DNA from: DASUKM01 sp036278735
Lineage (GTDB): Bacteria; Acidobacteriota; Vicinamibacteria; Vicinamibacterales; 2-12-FULL-66-21
DNA length: 38,532 bases
Assembly (NCBI GenBank): GCA_036278735.1
Contig: DASUKM010000021.1
Location: forward strand, 1-38,532
Direction: 5' to 3'
In this document: in pieces, positions 9,361 to 17,650 of the stretch
How the letters are laid out: each line of letters opens with the position of its first letter
Numbering within the stretch: position 1 is the first letter of the stretch
Translations under genes and position numbers: made by a program
Notes under the pieces: generated by a model
Told to the model about the DNA's origin: nothing
Database searches by the model: none
The model's input: only the letters and a program-made list of their open reading frames with translations

Positions 9361-10203
9361 GTGAAGTCCGTCCAACCGTGCATGACGACCCAGAACGTTC
9401 TTTTTGGCGCGGTGCTCGCCCTCGGACTCGTGGCGCATCCAGGACCGGCAGCGGTGCAGCAGAGCGCCGCGGCGAACAACTGGTGCGCCGACCAGTCGTG
9501 GGGCGACGACAGGCAGGGCACGTGTGACGTCCGCGAATATACCGTCCCCGGCTCGGGAGCAACGCTCACGGTCGACGCCGCCCCGAACGGCGGCATCGAG
9601 GTCGAAGGATCGGCCCGCGGAGACGTCCACGTCCTGGCGCGGGTCGTGGCGACTGCCGACACGGCGGATCGCGCCCGCGCCATCGCATCTGGCGTGCAAG
9701 TCGTGGCGACCCCCGATCGCGTGCACGCGACCGGTCCGCGCACGACAGGACACGGCGAGGGCTGGTCCGTGAGCTACCGGCTCGCGGTCCCTACGGCCAC
9801 ACCGCTCTCGCTCCAGACGACCAACGGCGGCATCCGCCTCGCCGGCCTCAACAGCCAGATCGACTTCCGGACCACCAACGGCGGAGTGAAGCTCTCGGGC
9901 CTCGGAGGCGACGTGCACGGCCGGACGACGAACGGGGGGGTGGACATTGAACTGGACGGCGCGTCGTGGAACGGCGGCGGCCTCGACGTCCAGACGACCA
10001 ATGGCGGCGTCCGCCTGGCAGTCCCGGAAGGCTACTCGGCGCACCTCGAAACAGGGACAGAGAACGGCGGCGTCCATGTCGATTTCCCGATCACGGTGCA
10101 GGGCAGTATCGGACGCCGCCACCTCTCGACGGATCTCGGCGGCGGCGGCCCGACGCTTCGGGTGCAAACCACGAACGGAGGCGTCACGATCCGGCGGCCC
10201 TGA
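9361..10203 (+). CDS. Secreted DUF4097-like beta-repeat protein
   Basis: 280 residues with an N-terminal signal sequence (hydrophobic stretch about residues 12-30, cleavage after an Ala-rich part). The mature protein contains six NGG turns at intervals of roughly 17-25 residues in the second half (LQTTNGGIRL, RTTNGGVKL, RTTNGGVDI, QTTNGGVRL, TENGGVHV, QTTNGGVTI). This pattern is typical of DUF4097/putative-adhesin proteins, which are predicted to form a right-handed beta-helix. Function is unknown; a periplasmic or surface location is likely. The start is GTG 9361 or ATG 9382 in the same frame; the GTG keeps a Lys before the hydrophobic part. The two Cys near residues 42 and 55 could form a disulfide. 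It runs convergent to the Asp-box propeller gene, ending 16 bases from it. Confidence 0.85.
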   Translation: MKSVQPCMTTQNVLFGAVLALGLVAHPGPAAVQQSAAANNWCADQSWGDDRQGTCDVREYTVPGSGATLTVDAAPNGGIEVEGSARGDVHVLARVVATADTADRARAIASGVQVVATPDRVHATGPRTTGHGEGWSVSYRLAVPTATPLSLQTTNGGIRLAGLNSQIDFRTTNGGVKLSGLGGDVHGRTTNGGVDIELDGASWNGGGLDVQTTNGGVRLAVPEGYSAHLETGTENGGVHVDFPITVQGSIGRRHLSTDLGGGGPTLRVQTTNGGVTIRRP

Positions 10204-10219
10204 CGGGCCGGCGTCAGAC

Positions 10220-13200
10220 TCACCGCGTTTCGTGCGTGCCGGCGCTCGCGCCCGGATCGATCGGCGGCAGCTTGCCCGCCATCGCTTTGTTGAACGCTGG
10301 CACGTCCTGCTCGACGAGCGTCGCGAACGCCGCCTGCGCGTCCTTCAGTTGCCCCTCGAGCTGATCGAGCACCTGCAGCGACGCCGCGGTCGGCCGATGG
10401 TCCGCTCCTCCGGCCACGTCGCCGGCGCCGCTCCCGACCACGCCATTCAGCCAGATCAGATTCATGTAGAGGTGGTACTGCTCGACGTACCACTTGTCGT
10501 CGCTGTACATGTCGGCGTCGGACAACAGGGGGCGCTCGACGTCGCGCAGCTTCCGGCCGAAATCCGTCAACGCACGCTCCAGATCGGCATGTCCGTGCTG
10601 CGCCACCAGCTGGTCCTGCACCTGCTTCCGCATCCGTTCGATCCGATTGGCCATCGTGGCGGTCGCGTTCATGGCGTCCCGGATCCGGATCTGCGCGGCC
10701 GTGGAAGCGGCCAGGTCGTCGTTTGACGCGGTGATGTCGGGGTCCTTGACCACGTCGAACGGCTTCGTGACCGTCTGACCGGCGGCCGTCATCCGCACCG
10801 TATACCGGCCGGGCAGTGCGAGCGGCCCGGCGCGCTTGGCCCCTTCGATGCCCCAGTGGTCGATCGGCCGGGTCTCATGTCCCTTGAATCGCGGCTCTTC
10901 CCAGATGTGCGGGTTGTCGGGGGGCGTCGTCCTCAGCTCCACCTGGATCGGCGGGTCGTAGCGCAGATCCCACGTCGCCTCGTTGACGCCGGCCTGCGCC
11001 GGCACCGTGAGGTGCCGGATGGCGGCGCCGTTGGCATCGAGAATGTCGAACGACACCGGACCAGCCGGCGCGGCGCGCAGCGAGAACAGGAATTCGGCGC
11101 TGCCGCCGCGCGGCTCCCGGAAGCCGGGCCGCGGATCGTAGAGAAACGCGGCGGCCGTCGGATCGACCTTGTCAGACTGTTCGAGCCGGGTGATGTCGCG
11201 CAGGATGTACAGCCCGCGGCCGTACGTCGAAATCACGACGTCGTGGTACTGCTTCTGGACGGTGATCCACGTCACCGAGGTCGGCGGCAGCCCTTCCTTG
11301 AACTGCTTCCACGTGGCGCCGTCGTCCATGGAGTAGAAGAAGCCGTTGCCGGTGCCGGCGAACAGCATGCCGCGGCGGTTGGGATTTTCGGTGATGGCCT
11401 TCACGTACGCCAGGGGATGATGGTGCGGAAGGCCGCCGCTGATCGACGTCCACGTCTGACCGAAGTCGGTCGTCTTGTAGATGTAGGGCTCCCGGTCATC
11501 CATCAGATGGAAGTCGACCGCCACGTACGCCGTGGCCGGATCGAAGTGGGACGGCTCGATCTTCGTGACGGTGCCCCAGGGCGCCATGCCTGTCACGTTC
11601 TTCGAGACGTCGGTCCAGTTCTTCCCCGCGTCCTTCGTGTACCAGATCTTGCCGTCGTTGGTGCCCGCCCAGATCAGGCCGCGCTGAATGTCCGACGGCG
11701 CGATCGCGAAGACGACCTCGCCGTAGAACTGGCCGAGATTGTCGGCCGTCACGCCGCCCGACGAGACGATCCGGGACGGATCCTGCGTCGACAGGTCGGG
11801 GCTGATCACGTCCCAGGTCTGCCCCTCGTCGGACGTCTTGAAGATCACCTGACAGCCGTAATAGACCGTCTTCGTGTCGAACGGATCGATGGCGAGCGGC
11901 GGCGTCCAATGGCACCGGTACTTCGCCTTGTTCGGCTCGGAGTCGAGCGTGTGGATCCAGGGGCTGACGGAGCGCGCGGTTTTCGTCCGCTCGTCCCAGC
12001 GCGTCACCTCGTTGCCGTAGCAGCTCGCCCAGACGATGTCTGGATCGTTGACGTCGGGCAGCGTGAACCCCGACTCGCAGCCGCCAATCGGGCCTTCCCA
12101 CGCGGCGCCGCCGCCGCGCCCTCCGCGCCCGCCCCGGCCGCCGGCCTCCCGCTCCGGCGCGTATGACGGCACGTTGGGAACGGGCACGGGCGAGTCGCTC
12201 GGGCCGCGCATCGTGCCATCGTCCTGACGGTTGCTGTAGACCCAGTACGGGACGCGATTGTCGGTGGCCACGTGATACATCTGGCCGATCGGGAGCGCGA
12301 CCCTCGTGAACTGGCGGGCATGATCCGTCGTGATCCCCATGCCGCCGTCTCCGGTCGTCACCCAGTGGTCCGGGTTCTTCGGGTCCATCCAGATGGCGTG
12401 GCAGTCGCCGCACCCCCGGTCGGTGATCGGGAACGTGAGGCCGCCGTCGGTCGACCGATGGAAGCTGCTGTTGGCGACGAGCACTTCGTCGGCGTTGGCG
12501 GGGTTCACCGCGACCCGGATGTAGTAGCCCGCCCGGCCGATCAGGGTGCGATCCCAGCTCACCACGCGCCAGTTCGCGCCGCCGTCGTCCGATCGCCAGA
12601 GCGACCCCTGATTCGCGGTCTGGATCAGCGCGTACATGCGGCTGGAATTCGACGGCGCAATGGCGACGTCGATCTTGCCGACCGGCGATTTCGGCAGCCC
12701 CTTCTCCAGTCTTTGCCAGGTCGCGCCGCCGTCGGTCGAGCGATACACGCCGCTGCCGGGGCCGCCGCTGAACATGGCCCACGTGTGCATCACGACCTGC
12801 CACGTGCCGGCGAGCAGCACGTTCGGATTCTTGCTATCCATCGCGAGACCTGAGCAGCCCGTGTCGGGGTTGACGAACAGGACGCGTTCCCATTTCTGTC
12901 CGCCGTCGGTCGTGCGGAACACGCCGCGCTCCTGCTGCGGTCCGGTCGTGCGGCCGAGTGCGCACGCGAACACGATGTCGGGGTTCGTCGGGTTGACGAT
13001 GATGCGGCCGATGCGGCCGGTCTCGGTCAGGCCTGCGTGCTGCCACGTGGCCCCCGCGTCGGTGGACTTGTAGATGCCATCGCCCATCAGATCGCTGTCG
13101 CGCACCGCCCAGGCCTCGCCGGTGCCCGCCCACACGATGTTCGGGTTCGACGGCGCGACGGCGAGCGCCCCGACGGCGGCCGACGTGGCCTTGTCGAAAA

Positions 13201-13468
13201 CCGGCTCGAACGTCCTGGCGCCGTCCGTCGATTTCCAGACGCCGCCCGCAGCAGCGCCGGCGTAATAGGTGTGGGTGTCGCCGGGGATGCCGGTGACCGA
13301 CGCGATACGGCCGGCCGACGCCGGGCCGATCCACTCGAAGTGCAGCGGTTCGGGCGCGCGCGGCCCCTCGGGCGCCCCGCCGCGGCGCTGTGCCGACAGC
13401 ACGATGCCGCTCAATCCGATCGCCAGTGCGCCAGCCGTCAACGTCCGCCAGGTCCGATCCATCAGCAT
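10220..13468 (-). CDS. Large secreted Asp-box beta-propeller protein (VPS10/sortilin-like)
   Basis: 1082 residues. A signal peptide (ending near LSGIVLSAQ) is followed by at least ten Asp-box turns of the S-x-D-x-G-x-T-W type: STDGARTF, STDAGATWQ, TTDGGQKWE, STDGGATWQ, SDDGGANWR, STDGGLTF, TSDEGQTWD, TKDAGKNWT, TTDFGQTWT and MDDGATWKQ. They should build one or two beta-propellers like those in sortilin and BNR proteins. The last 300 residues are different, with a beta-sandwich-like part and then helical text (QLEGQLKDAQAAFATLVEQ). Such proteins are frequent in Acidobacteria and Bacteroidetes and often annotated as glycosyl hydrolases, but no catalytic residues can be assigned here, so substrate and activity are unknown. 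A GGAG lies about five bases before the ATG at 13468. A glycine-rich loop (GGRGGRGGRGGGA) interrupts the propeller. Confidence 0.9.
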   Translation of the reverse strand: MLMDRTWRTLTAGALAIGLSGIVLSAQRRGGAPEGPRAPEPLHFEWIGPASAGRIASVTGIPGDTHTYYAGAAAGGVWKSTDGARTFEPVFDKATSAAVGALAVAPSNPNIVWAGTGEAWAVRDSDLMGDGIYKSTDAGATWQHAGLTETGRIGRIIVNPTNPDIVFACALGRTTGPQQERGVFRTTDGGQKWERVLFVNPDTGCSGLAMDSKNPNVLLAGTWQVVMHTWAMFSGGPGSGVYRSTDGGATWQRLEKGLPKSPVGKIDVAIAPSNSSRMYALIQTANQGSLWRSDDGGANWRVVSWDRTLIGRAGYYIRVAVNPANADEVLVANSSFHRSTDGGLTFPITDRGCGDCHAIWMDPKNPDHWVTTGDGGMGITTDHARQFTRVALPIGQMYHVATDNRVPYWVYSNRQDDGTMRGPSDSPVPVPNVPSYAPEREAGGRGGRGGRGGGAAWEGPIGGCESGFTLPDVNDPDIVWASCYGNEVTRWDERTKTARSVSPWIHTLDSEPNKAKYRCHWTPPLAIDPFDTKTVYYGCQVIFKTSDEGQTWDVISPDLSTQDPSRIVSSGGVTADNLGQFYGEVVFAIAPSDIQRGLIWAGTNDGKIWYTKDAGKNWTDVSKNVTGMAPWGTVTKIEPSHFDPATAYVAVDFHLMDDREPYIYKTTDFGQTWTSISGGLPHHHPLAYVKAITENPNRRGMLFAGTGNGFFYSMDDGATWKQFKEGLPPTSVTWITVQKQYHDVVISTYGRGLYILRDITRLEQSDKVDPTAAAFLYDPRPGFREPRGGSAEFLFSLRAAPAGPVSFDILDANGAAIRHLTVPAQAGVNEATWDLRYDPPIQVELRTTPPDNPHIWEEPRFKGHETRPIDHWGIEGAKRAGPLALPGRYTVRMTAAGQTVTKPFDVVKDPDITASNDDLAASTAAQIRIRDAMNATATMANRIERMRKQVQDQLVAQHGHADLERALTDFGRKLRDVERPLLSDADMYSDDKWYVEQYHLYMNLIWLNGVVGSGAGDVAGGADHRPTAASLQVLDQLEGQLKDAQAAFATLVEQDVPAFNKAMAGKLPPIDPGASAGTHETR

Positions 13469-13508
13469 TCCGCTCCTGTTCCGGATGGTCGTAACCCTAC
13501 CATCAGAA

Positions 13509-13603
13509 GAACCCGAGAACCCGAGAACCCGAGAACCCGCGAACCCGAGAACCCGAGAACCCGAGAACCCGAGAACCCGAGAACCCGAGAACCCGAGAAC
13601 CCG
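13509..13603. repeat. Tandem array of the 8-base unit GAACCCGA
   Basis: About 12 nearly perfect copies of GAACCCGA in a row, with one unit changed to GAACCCGC. Because 8 is not a multiple of 3, the array is open in several frames and would read ENPRTREP on the plus strand. It ends directly at the stop codon of the M61 peptidase gene (13604) and lies 40 bases upstream of the propeller gene start. A shorter array of the complementary unit is found at 21704-21743. There are no spacers, so it is not a CRISPR. Confidence 0.95.
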
Positions 13604-15463
13604 CTACGGCCGCTGCCACGCCTTCAGGTGCGCCTGCTGGTCCGCGGACGGCTGCGGCACCACTCCAAGCGACCAGACGTCGGCCGGCGCCGCGCCGAGC
13701 GTCGTGTCGAGCCGTTTCAGCTCGTCGCGGCGCGCGATCAGCAACGTGACCTTCTGTCCCGGATGGTACGCCTCGAGCCGCGTATCGAGCTGGCCGGCAG
13801 GGACGCGGTAGTCGTCGATCGCGACGATCTCGTCGCCGGCATTCAGGCCGGCGTCGTACGCGGGCGTTGCTCTCGGCACGGTCGTCACGATCAGGCGGCC
13901 GTTCTCGTCGCGCGTGCGCGCTCCGAGCCAGGCGGCCGGGTCGGACGGAGGCGGCGGCGCGGGGCGGAACTGCAGGCCGAACCAGTCGAGCGCCGGGCCG
14001 TAGTCCAGCTCCGCCGTCGAATCGACAGCCTTCTCGAACCACGCGCTCAGGTCCGTGCCCGCCACCTCGCTCGCGGTCTGACGAAACTGCTCCGGCGTGT
14101 ACCCGTGCGCCCCCGAGTAGCGCGCGAACTCCAGCCGCATCACGTCGTCCAGACTCCTGGCGCCGTTGGTGGCGGCGCGGACGCGCGCGTCCAGCAGGAA
14201 GCCGACCACCGCCCCCTTCGTGTAATAGCTGATGCCGCTGTTGATCGAGTTCTCGTCCGGCCGGTATTGCTTGATCCACGCGTCGAACGACGCCTCTTCC
14301 GCCGTCTCGACGAGACGTCCGGGCGTCGTCTGCAGCGAACGGATCGTCCGGGAGAGCTGATCGAGGAACTCCTTGTCGGTCGACAGCCCGCTGCGATGGA
14401 GCAGGACGTCGGCGTAATAGTCGGTGAACCCTTCGGCAATCCACAGGCTCTTCGGATAGACCTCGTGCTCGTAGTCGAACGGCCCGAGCTCGATCGGGCG
14501 CAGCCGCTTCACGTTCCAGAGATGGAAAAACTCGTGCGCCACCGTGCCCATCCAGCCGAGATACTGGCGCCGGGTGCCCGTGGACCAGCGGCTCGCCATC
14601 ATCATCACCGAGTTCTTGTGCTCGATGCCGCCGCCGCCCCCCGTCAGCACGTTGAAGAACACGTACTTGTCGTACGGCAGCGACCCCCAGAACTTCGCCT
14701 CGGTCTCGACGATGCGCTGCGTGTCGCGCGCGGCGCGGTCGCCGTCGAACACGCCCCCCTCGCCGACGTCGACGAGGAAGTGCGGCTTGCCGTCCACCTC
14801 GAAGCGGTGGATCGTGGGATTGCCGGCTACGATGGGGCAGTCGACGAGCGTGTCGTAATCGGGCGCGCGGTAATGATTCGGCCTGCCGCCGGGGGCGTCG
14901 GGCATCCCGGTGATGCTCGTCTTCCACGCCGGCGGCAGCTCCAGCTGGACGTCGTGGGGCCGCGGTCCCTTCTCGACGAGCGTCATGTAGGTCGGCGCGC
15001 CGTTGAGCATTGCGAAGTCCGCCTCGACCCAGTTCGAACGCACCGTCATCTCGTGGCAGTACACGCGATAGGTGAGCGTGATCTCGGGCGCTCCCCCGGT
15101 GGCGATCCGCCAGCGGTTCTTGATCGTCTTCTCGATCGTCAGCGCGCGCCCGCCGGCCGTCGCCTTCAGGTTCTCGACGTTCCGTTCGTACTCGCGGATC
15201 AGATACGACCCCGGCGTCCAGACCGCCATCATCATCTCGACCGACGCGCGCCCGCCGGTCGGCACCTGCGCGGTCACCTCGACGTAATTCGTCTGAGGCG
15301 CGGGAAATCGAAGCGTGTAGCGGATGGGCTCGGAAGCGGTCTGCGCGCTGGCGGCCGGAGCGCTGCCGGGCAGCAGAGCCATCAGCAGGAAGGCCATCGA
15401 AACGAGGTGGACGGTAGGCCGGGTCTTTAGACCCGGCTGACGCGACGAACGCTGGATGAGCAT
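13604..15463 (-). CDS. M61 glycyl aminopeptidase-type peptidase with PDZ domain, exported
   Basis: 619 residues. An N-terminal signal sequence (hydrophobic MAFLLMALLPGSAPAASAQ) is followed by an M61 N-terminal beta domain (PAPQTNYVEVTAQVP, WTPGSYLIREYERNV). The zinc-metallopeptidase motif is VAHEFFHLWNVKRLRP, with His310, Glu311 and His314, and the third-ligand region is WIAEGFTDYYADVLL. A C-terminal PDZ domain spans about residues 510-600 (VPRATPAYDAGLNAGDEIVAI). M61 enzymes release N-terminal Gly/Ala from peptides; periplasmic location is likely. The ATG at 15463 is chosen because TACAAT lies seven bases upstream. It includes residues PGLKTRPT encoded by a family A repeat, ahead of the hydrophobic core. 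The ATG at 15397 is the alternative and would leave the repeat in the leader. The frame is open far beyond 15463, but only as a shadow of the divergent gene. Confidence 0.92.
   Translation of the reverse strand: MLIQRSSRQPGLKTRPTVHLVSMAFLLMALLPGSAPAASAQTASEPIRYTLRFPAPQTNYVEVTAQVPTGGRASVEMMMAVWTPGSYLIREYERNVENLKATAGGRALTIEKTIKNRWRIATGGAPEITLTYRVYCHEMTVRSNWVEADFAMLNGAPTYMTLVEKGPRPHDVQLELPPAWKTSITGMPDAPGGRPNHYRAPDYDTLVDCPIVAGNPTIHRFEVDGKPHFLVDVGEGGVFDGDRAARDTQRIVETEAKFWGSLPYDKYVFFNVLTGGGGGIEHKNSVMMMASRWSTGTRRQYLGWMGTVAHEFFHLWNVKRLRPIELGPFDYEHEVYPKSLWIAEGFTDYYADVLLHRSGLSTDKEFLDQLSRTIRSLQTTPGRLVETAEEASFDAWIKQYRPDENSINSGISYYTKGAVVGFLLDARVRAATNGARSLDDVMRLEFARYSGAHGYTPEQFRQTASEVAGTDLSAWFEKAVDSTAELDYGPALDWFGLQFRPAPPPPSDPAAWLGARTRDENGRLIVTTVPRATPAYDAGLNAGDEIVAIDDYRVPAGQLDTRLEAYHPGQKVTLLIARRDELKRLDTTLGAAPADVWSLGVVPQPSADQQAHLKAWQRP
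15414..15438. repeat. Family A palindromic repeat inside a signal-peptide region
   Basis: A copy of the GTAGGCCGGGTCT...AGACCCGGCT unit, with TTTA instead of TTCA at the centre. On the minus strand it encodes PGLKTRPT between the two possible starts (15463 and 15397) of the M61 peptidase gene. Confidence 0.85.
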
Positions 15464-15470
15464 GCGCCGA

Positions 15471-15498
15471 ATTGTATCGGAACGGGCTCGCCTGTAAT
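15471..15498. promoter_or_regulatory. Back-to-back -10 boxes between M61 peptidase and sulfatase-like genes
   Basis: On the minus strand, TACAAT (15476-15471) ends seven bases before the M61 ATG at 15463. On the plus strand, TGTAAT (15493-15498) lies 16 bases before the ATG at 15515. The whole divergent promoter region is only about 50 bases, so the two RNA polymerase sites overlap and may compete. Confidence 0.5.
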
Positions 15499-15514
15499 CT
15501 TGATCCACGTTCCC

Positions 15515-17578
15515 ATGATCGATTCCGCGGTCAGCGTTCGTTCCCGGCGTGTCCTTTCGGGCCTCGCGCTCGTCGCGGTGCTGGCCGCGGCCGCCGGCTG
15601 CGGGCGAGGCGGGCCGTCCTCTTCGTCGGGCGGCTCGGCGGCCGGGCCGAAGCCCTCGATCCTGCTCGTCACGCTCGATACGACGCGCGCCGATGCGATC
15701 GGGCCCGAGGCGCACGGCGTCGAAACGCCGGCGTTCGACGCGCTGGCCGCGCGCGGCGTGCGGTTCCGGCAGGCCTACGCCACGGTCCCCGAAACGCTCC
15801 CGTCCCATGCGTCGATGATGACGGGTCTCTATCCGGCGGGTCACGGCATTCACGAGAACGGCCGCTATCTCTCCGAAAAGGTGCCCGTCGCGGCAGAGGC
15901 GCTCGCGAAGGCCGGCTATCGCACGGCGGCCTTCGTCTCGAGCTTCAGCCTCGCCCGGCGTTTCGGCCTCTCGCGGGGCTTCGCCGTCTACGACGACGCG
16001 CGGCCGGAGCGCGACGTCGAGCGGAGCGCGCGCGAGACGACGGACGCGGCGCTGGCGTATCTCGCACAGCCCGGCGCGGCCGGGCCGGAGTTCCTCTGGG
16101 TCCACTACAACGATCCGCACGCGCCATACGATCCGCCGGAGCCGTTCCGCTCGCAGTACGCGGGCCGTCCGTACCGGGGGGAGGTGGCCGCCATGGACCA
16201 GCAACTCGGGCGTCTGCTGCACGCGTTCGAGTCGCAGGTGAAGGGGCCGATCGCCATCGCCGTGGTCGCCGATCACGGCGAGGGGCTTGGCGATCACGGT
16301 GAGCTGCAGCACGGGCTGCTGCTGTATCAGTCCACGATGCATGTGCCGCTGGTGCTCGTCGGGCCGGGGATCGCGCCGCGGGTGGACGACACCCCCGTCA
16401 GCACGCGCCAGATCTTCTTTACGCTGCTCGATTGGGCGGGCCTTGGATCCGCGCACAGTCTCCTGCGTCCGCAGTCCAGGGAAGACGTCGTGATCGCGGA
16501 AGCGATGAAGCCGTTCCTCGAGGAAGGGTGGCAGCCGCAGATCATGACCGTCGACGGACGGCAGAAGGCGATCTTTGCGGGCCGCGTCGAGGTCTACGAC
16601 GTGGTGGCCGATCCCGGCGAGACCCACGACCTGGGCCGGTCGGCGAGGCTGGCGCCGATCGTCCAGACGACGCTCGACGAGTACCCGGTGCCGTCGCCCG
16701 AGGCCGCCCGCGCGCCCGATGGGCTGAGCGGCGAAGCGCGCGACAAACTGGCGAGCCTCGGCTACGTGAGCGCCGGCGCGGCGCCGGTCGTGCGGAAGGA
16801 CGCGCCCCGGCCCGCCGACATGACCGCGCTCTTCGGGCTCATGGACGAGGCATCGGGGCTGTTCGAGCGCGCCGAGTACGCCCGCGCGATCCCGCTGCTG
16901 CAGCAGATCATCGCGAAGGATCCGACGAACCTCGACGCCACGCTGCGGCTCGCGGCCTCGCACTCCGCGCTCGGGCACGACGCCGAAGCCATGGTGATGT
17001 TCCGGAAGGCGGCGGTGCTGGCGCCGAAGTCGCCTGACGTGCGCATGTATCTCGGGCTGCACTACGCGCGGCAGCGGGAGTGGGAGCGCGCGGGTCCGTT
17101 GCTCGAGCAGGCGCTTGCCGGGATGCCGAACCGCGTGCCGGCCCTCGAAGCGCTGGCGGTGGTGCGGGAGCGGCAGGGGCGGCCGGCGGACGCCCTCGTG
17201 CTCTATCAGCGGCTGTACCGGCTACGCGCGCCCGATGCCGCGGAAATGGTGCACGTCGGGGAACTGGCGATGGCCGCGCAGCAGACCCAGGCGGCCATCG
17301 ACGCGTTCGAACGGGCGCGCCGCCTGCAGCCGGCGGGCTTTGCCCACGACCTCGAACTCGGCGTCCTGTATCTGGCGGCGCACCGATTTGCCGAGGCGCG
17401 CGACGCACTCGACCGCGTGCCGTCGTCGGACCCGCGCTACCCGATGGCGCTGTTCAAGCGCGCGCAGGTCAGCGTCCTGCTGCACGAACCGGACGCCCCC
17501 GCGCGGATCGCGCTGGCCAAAGAAAAAGCGGACGCGACCACGCGTCCGCTCATCGCATCCGAGAAGTTGTTTCGGTAG
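15515..17578 (+). CDS. Sulfatase-like (alkaline phosphatase superfamily) lipoprotein with TPR domain, copy 1
   Basis: 687 residues. The N-terminus is a lipoprotein signal (RRVLSGLALVAVLAAAAGC, Cys29), so it is probably anchored to a membrane. The sulfatase-fold domain (about 50-330) starts with ILLVTLDTTRADAIG and has the metal-binding ADHGEGLGDHGE (Asp253, His254). At the nucleophile site it reads ETLPSHASMMTGLYP, with Thr94 where classical sulfatases have the Cys of C-x-P-S-R and His98 in place of Arg, so formylglycine cannot form. Thr nucleophiles are known in phosphoethanolamine and phosphoglycerol transferases of the same superfamily. Residues from about 440 form TPR-like helical repeats. 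The ATG at 15515 is preferred to an in-frame TTG at 15500. Substrate unknown. Three related proteins follow in the window, and this one is convergent with a TonB-dependent receptor. Confidence 0.88.
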   Translation: MIDSAVSVRSRRVLSGLALVAVLAAAAGCGRGGPSSSSGGSAAGPKPSILLVTLDTTRADAIGPEAHGVETPAFDALAARGVRFRQAYATVPETLPSHASMMTGLYPAGHGIHENGRYLSEKVPVAAEALAKAGYRTAAFVSSFSLARRFGLSRGFAVYDDARPERDVERSARETTDAALAYLAQPGAAGPEFLWVHYNDPHAPYDPPEPFRSQYAGRPYRGEVAAMDQQLGRLLHAFESQVKGPIAIAVVADHGEGLGDHGELQHGLLLYQSTMHVPLVLVGPGIAPRVDDTPVSTRQIFFTLLDWAGLGSAHSLLRPQSREDVVIAEAMKPFLEEGWQPQIMTVDGRQKAIFAGRVEVYDVVADPGETHDLGRSARLAPIVQTTLDEYPVPSPEAARAPDGLSGEARDKLASLGYVSAGAAPVVRKDAPRPADMTALFGLMDEASGLFERAEYARAIPLLQQIIAKDPTNLDATLRLAASHSALGHDAEAMVMFRKAAVLAPKSPDVRMYLGLHYARQREWERAGPLLEQALAGMPNRVPALEALAVVRERQGRPADALVLYQRLYRLRAPDAAEMVHVGELAMAAQQTQAAIDAFERARRLQPAGFAHDLELGVLYLAAHRFAEARDALDRVPSSDPRYPMALFKRAQVSVLLHEPDAPARIALAKEKADATTRPLIASEKLFR

Positions 17579-17580
17579 AG

Positions 17581-17644
17581 AGGAGGCGGGTCTGAAGACC
17601 CGCCCCACACGTACACCCTGGAGGCCGGGTCTTCAGACCCGGCC
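17581..17644. repeat. Two family A palindromes between convergent genes
   Basis: GGCGGGTCTGAAGACCCGCC (17585-17604) and GGCCGGGTCTTCAGACCCGG continued by CC (17623-17644) are two separate perfect or near-perfect hairpins separated by 18 bases. They fill the 72-base gap between the ends of the sulfatase-like gene (17578) and the TonB-dependent receptor gene (17651). The position suits a bidirectional terminator, but there is no T-tract. Confidence 0.8.
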
Positions 17645-17650
17645 GCACCG

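Noticed and set aside
13509..13603. CRISPR-like array
   Set aside because: The 8-base units follow each other with no spacers and there are no cas genes in the window.
13037..15430. Open frame on the plus strand running through the GAACCCGA array and antisense to the M61 peptidase
   Set aside because: It is a shadow of two minus-strand genes joined by the low-complexity array; no start, signal or domain supports it.
15515..17578. Annotation as a classical arylsulfatase
   Set aside because: The C/S-x-P-S-R motif needed for formylglycine is absent; Thr and His occupy the key positions.
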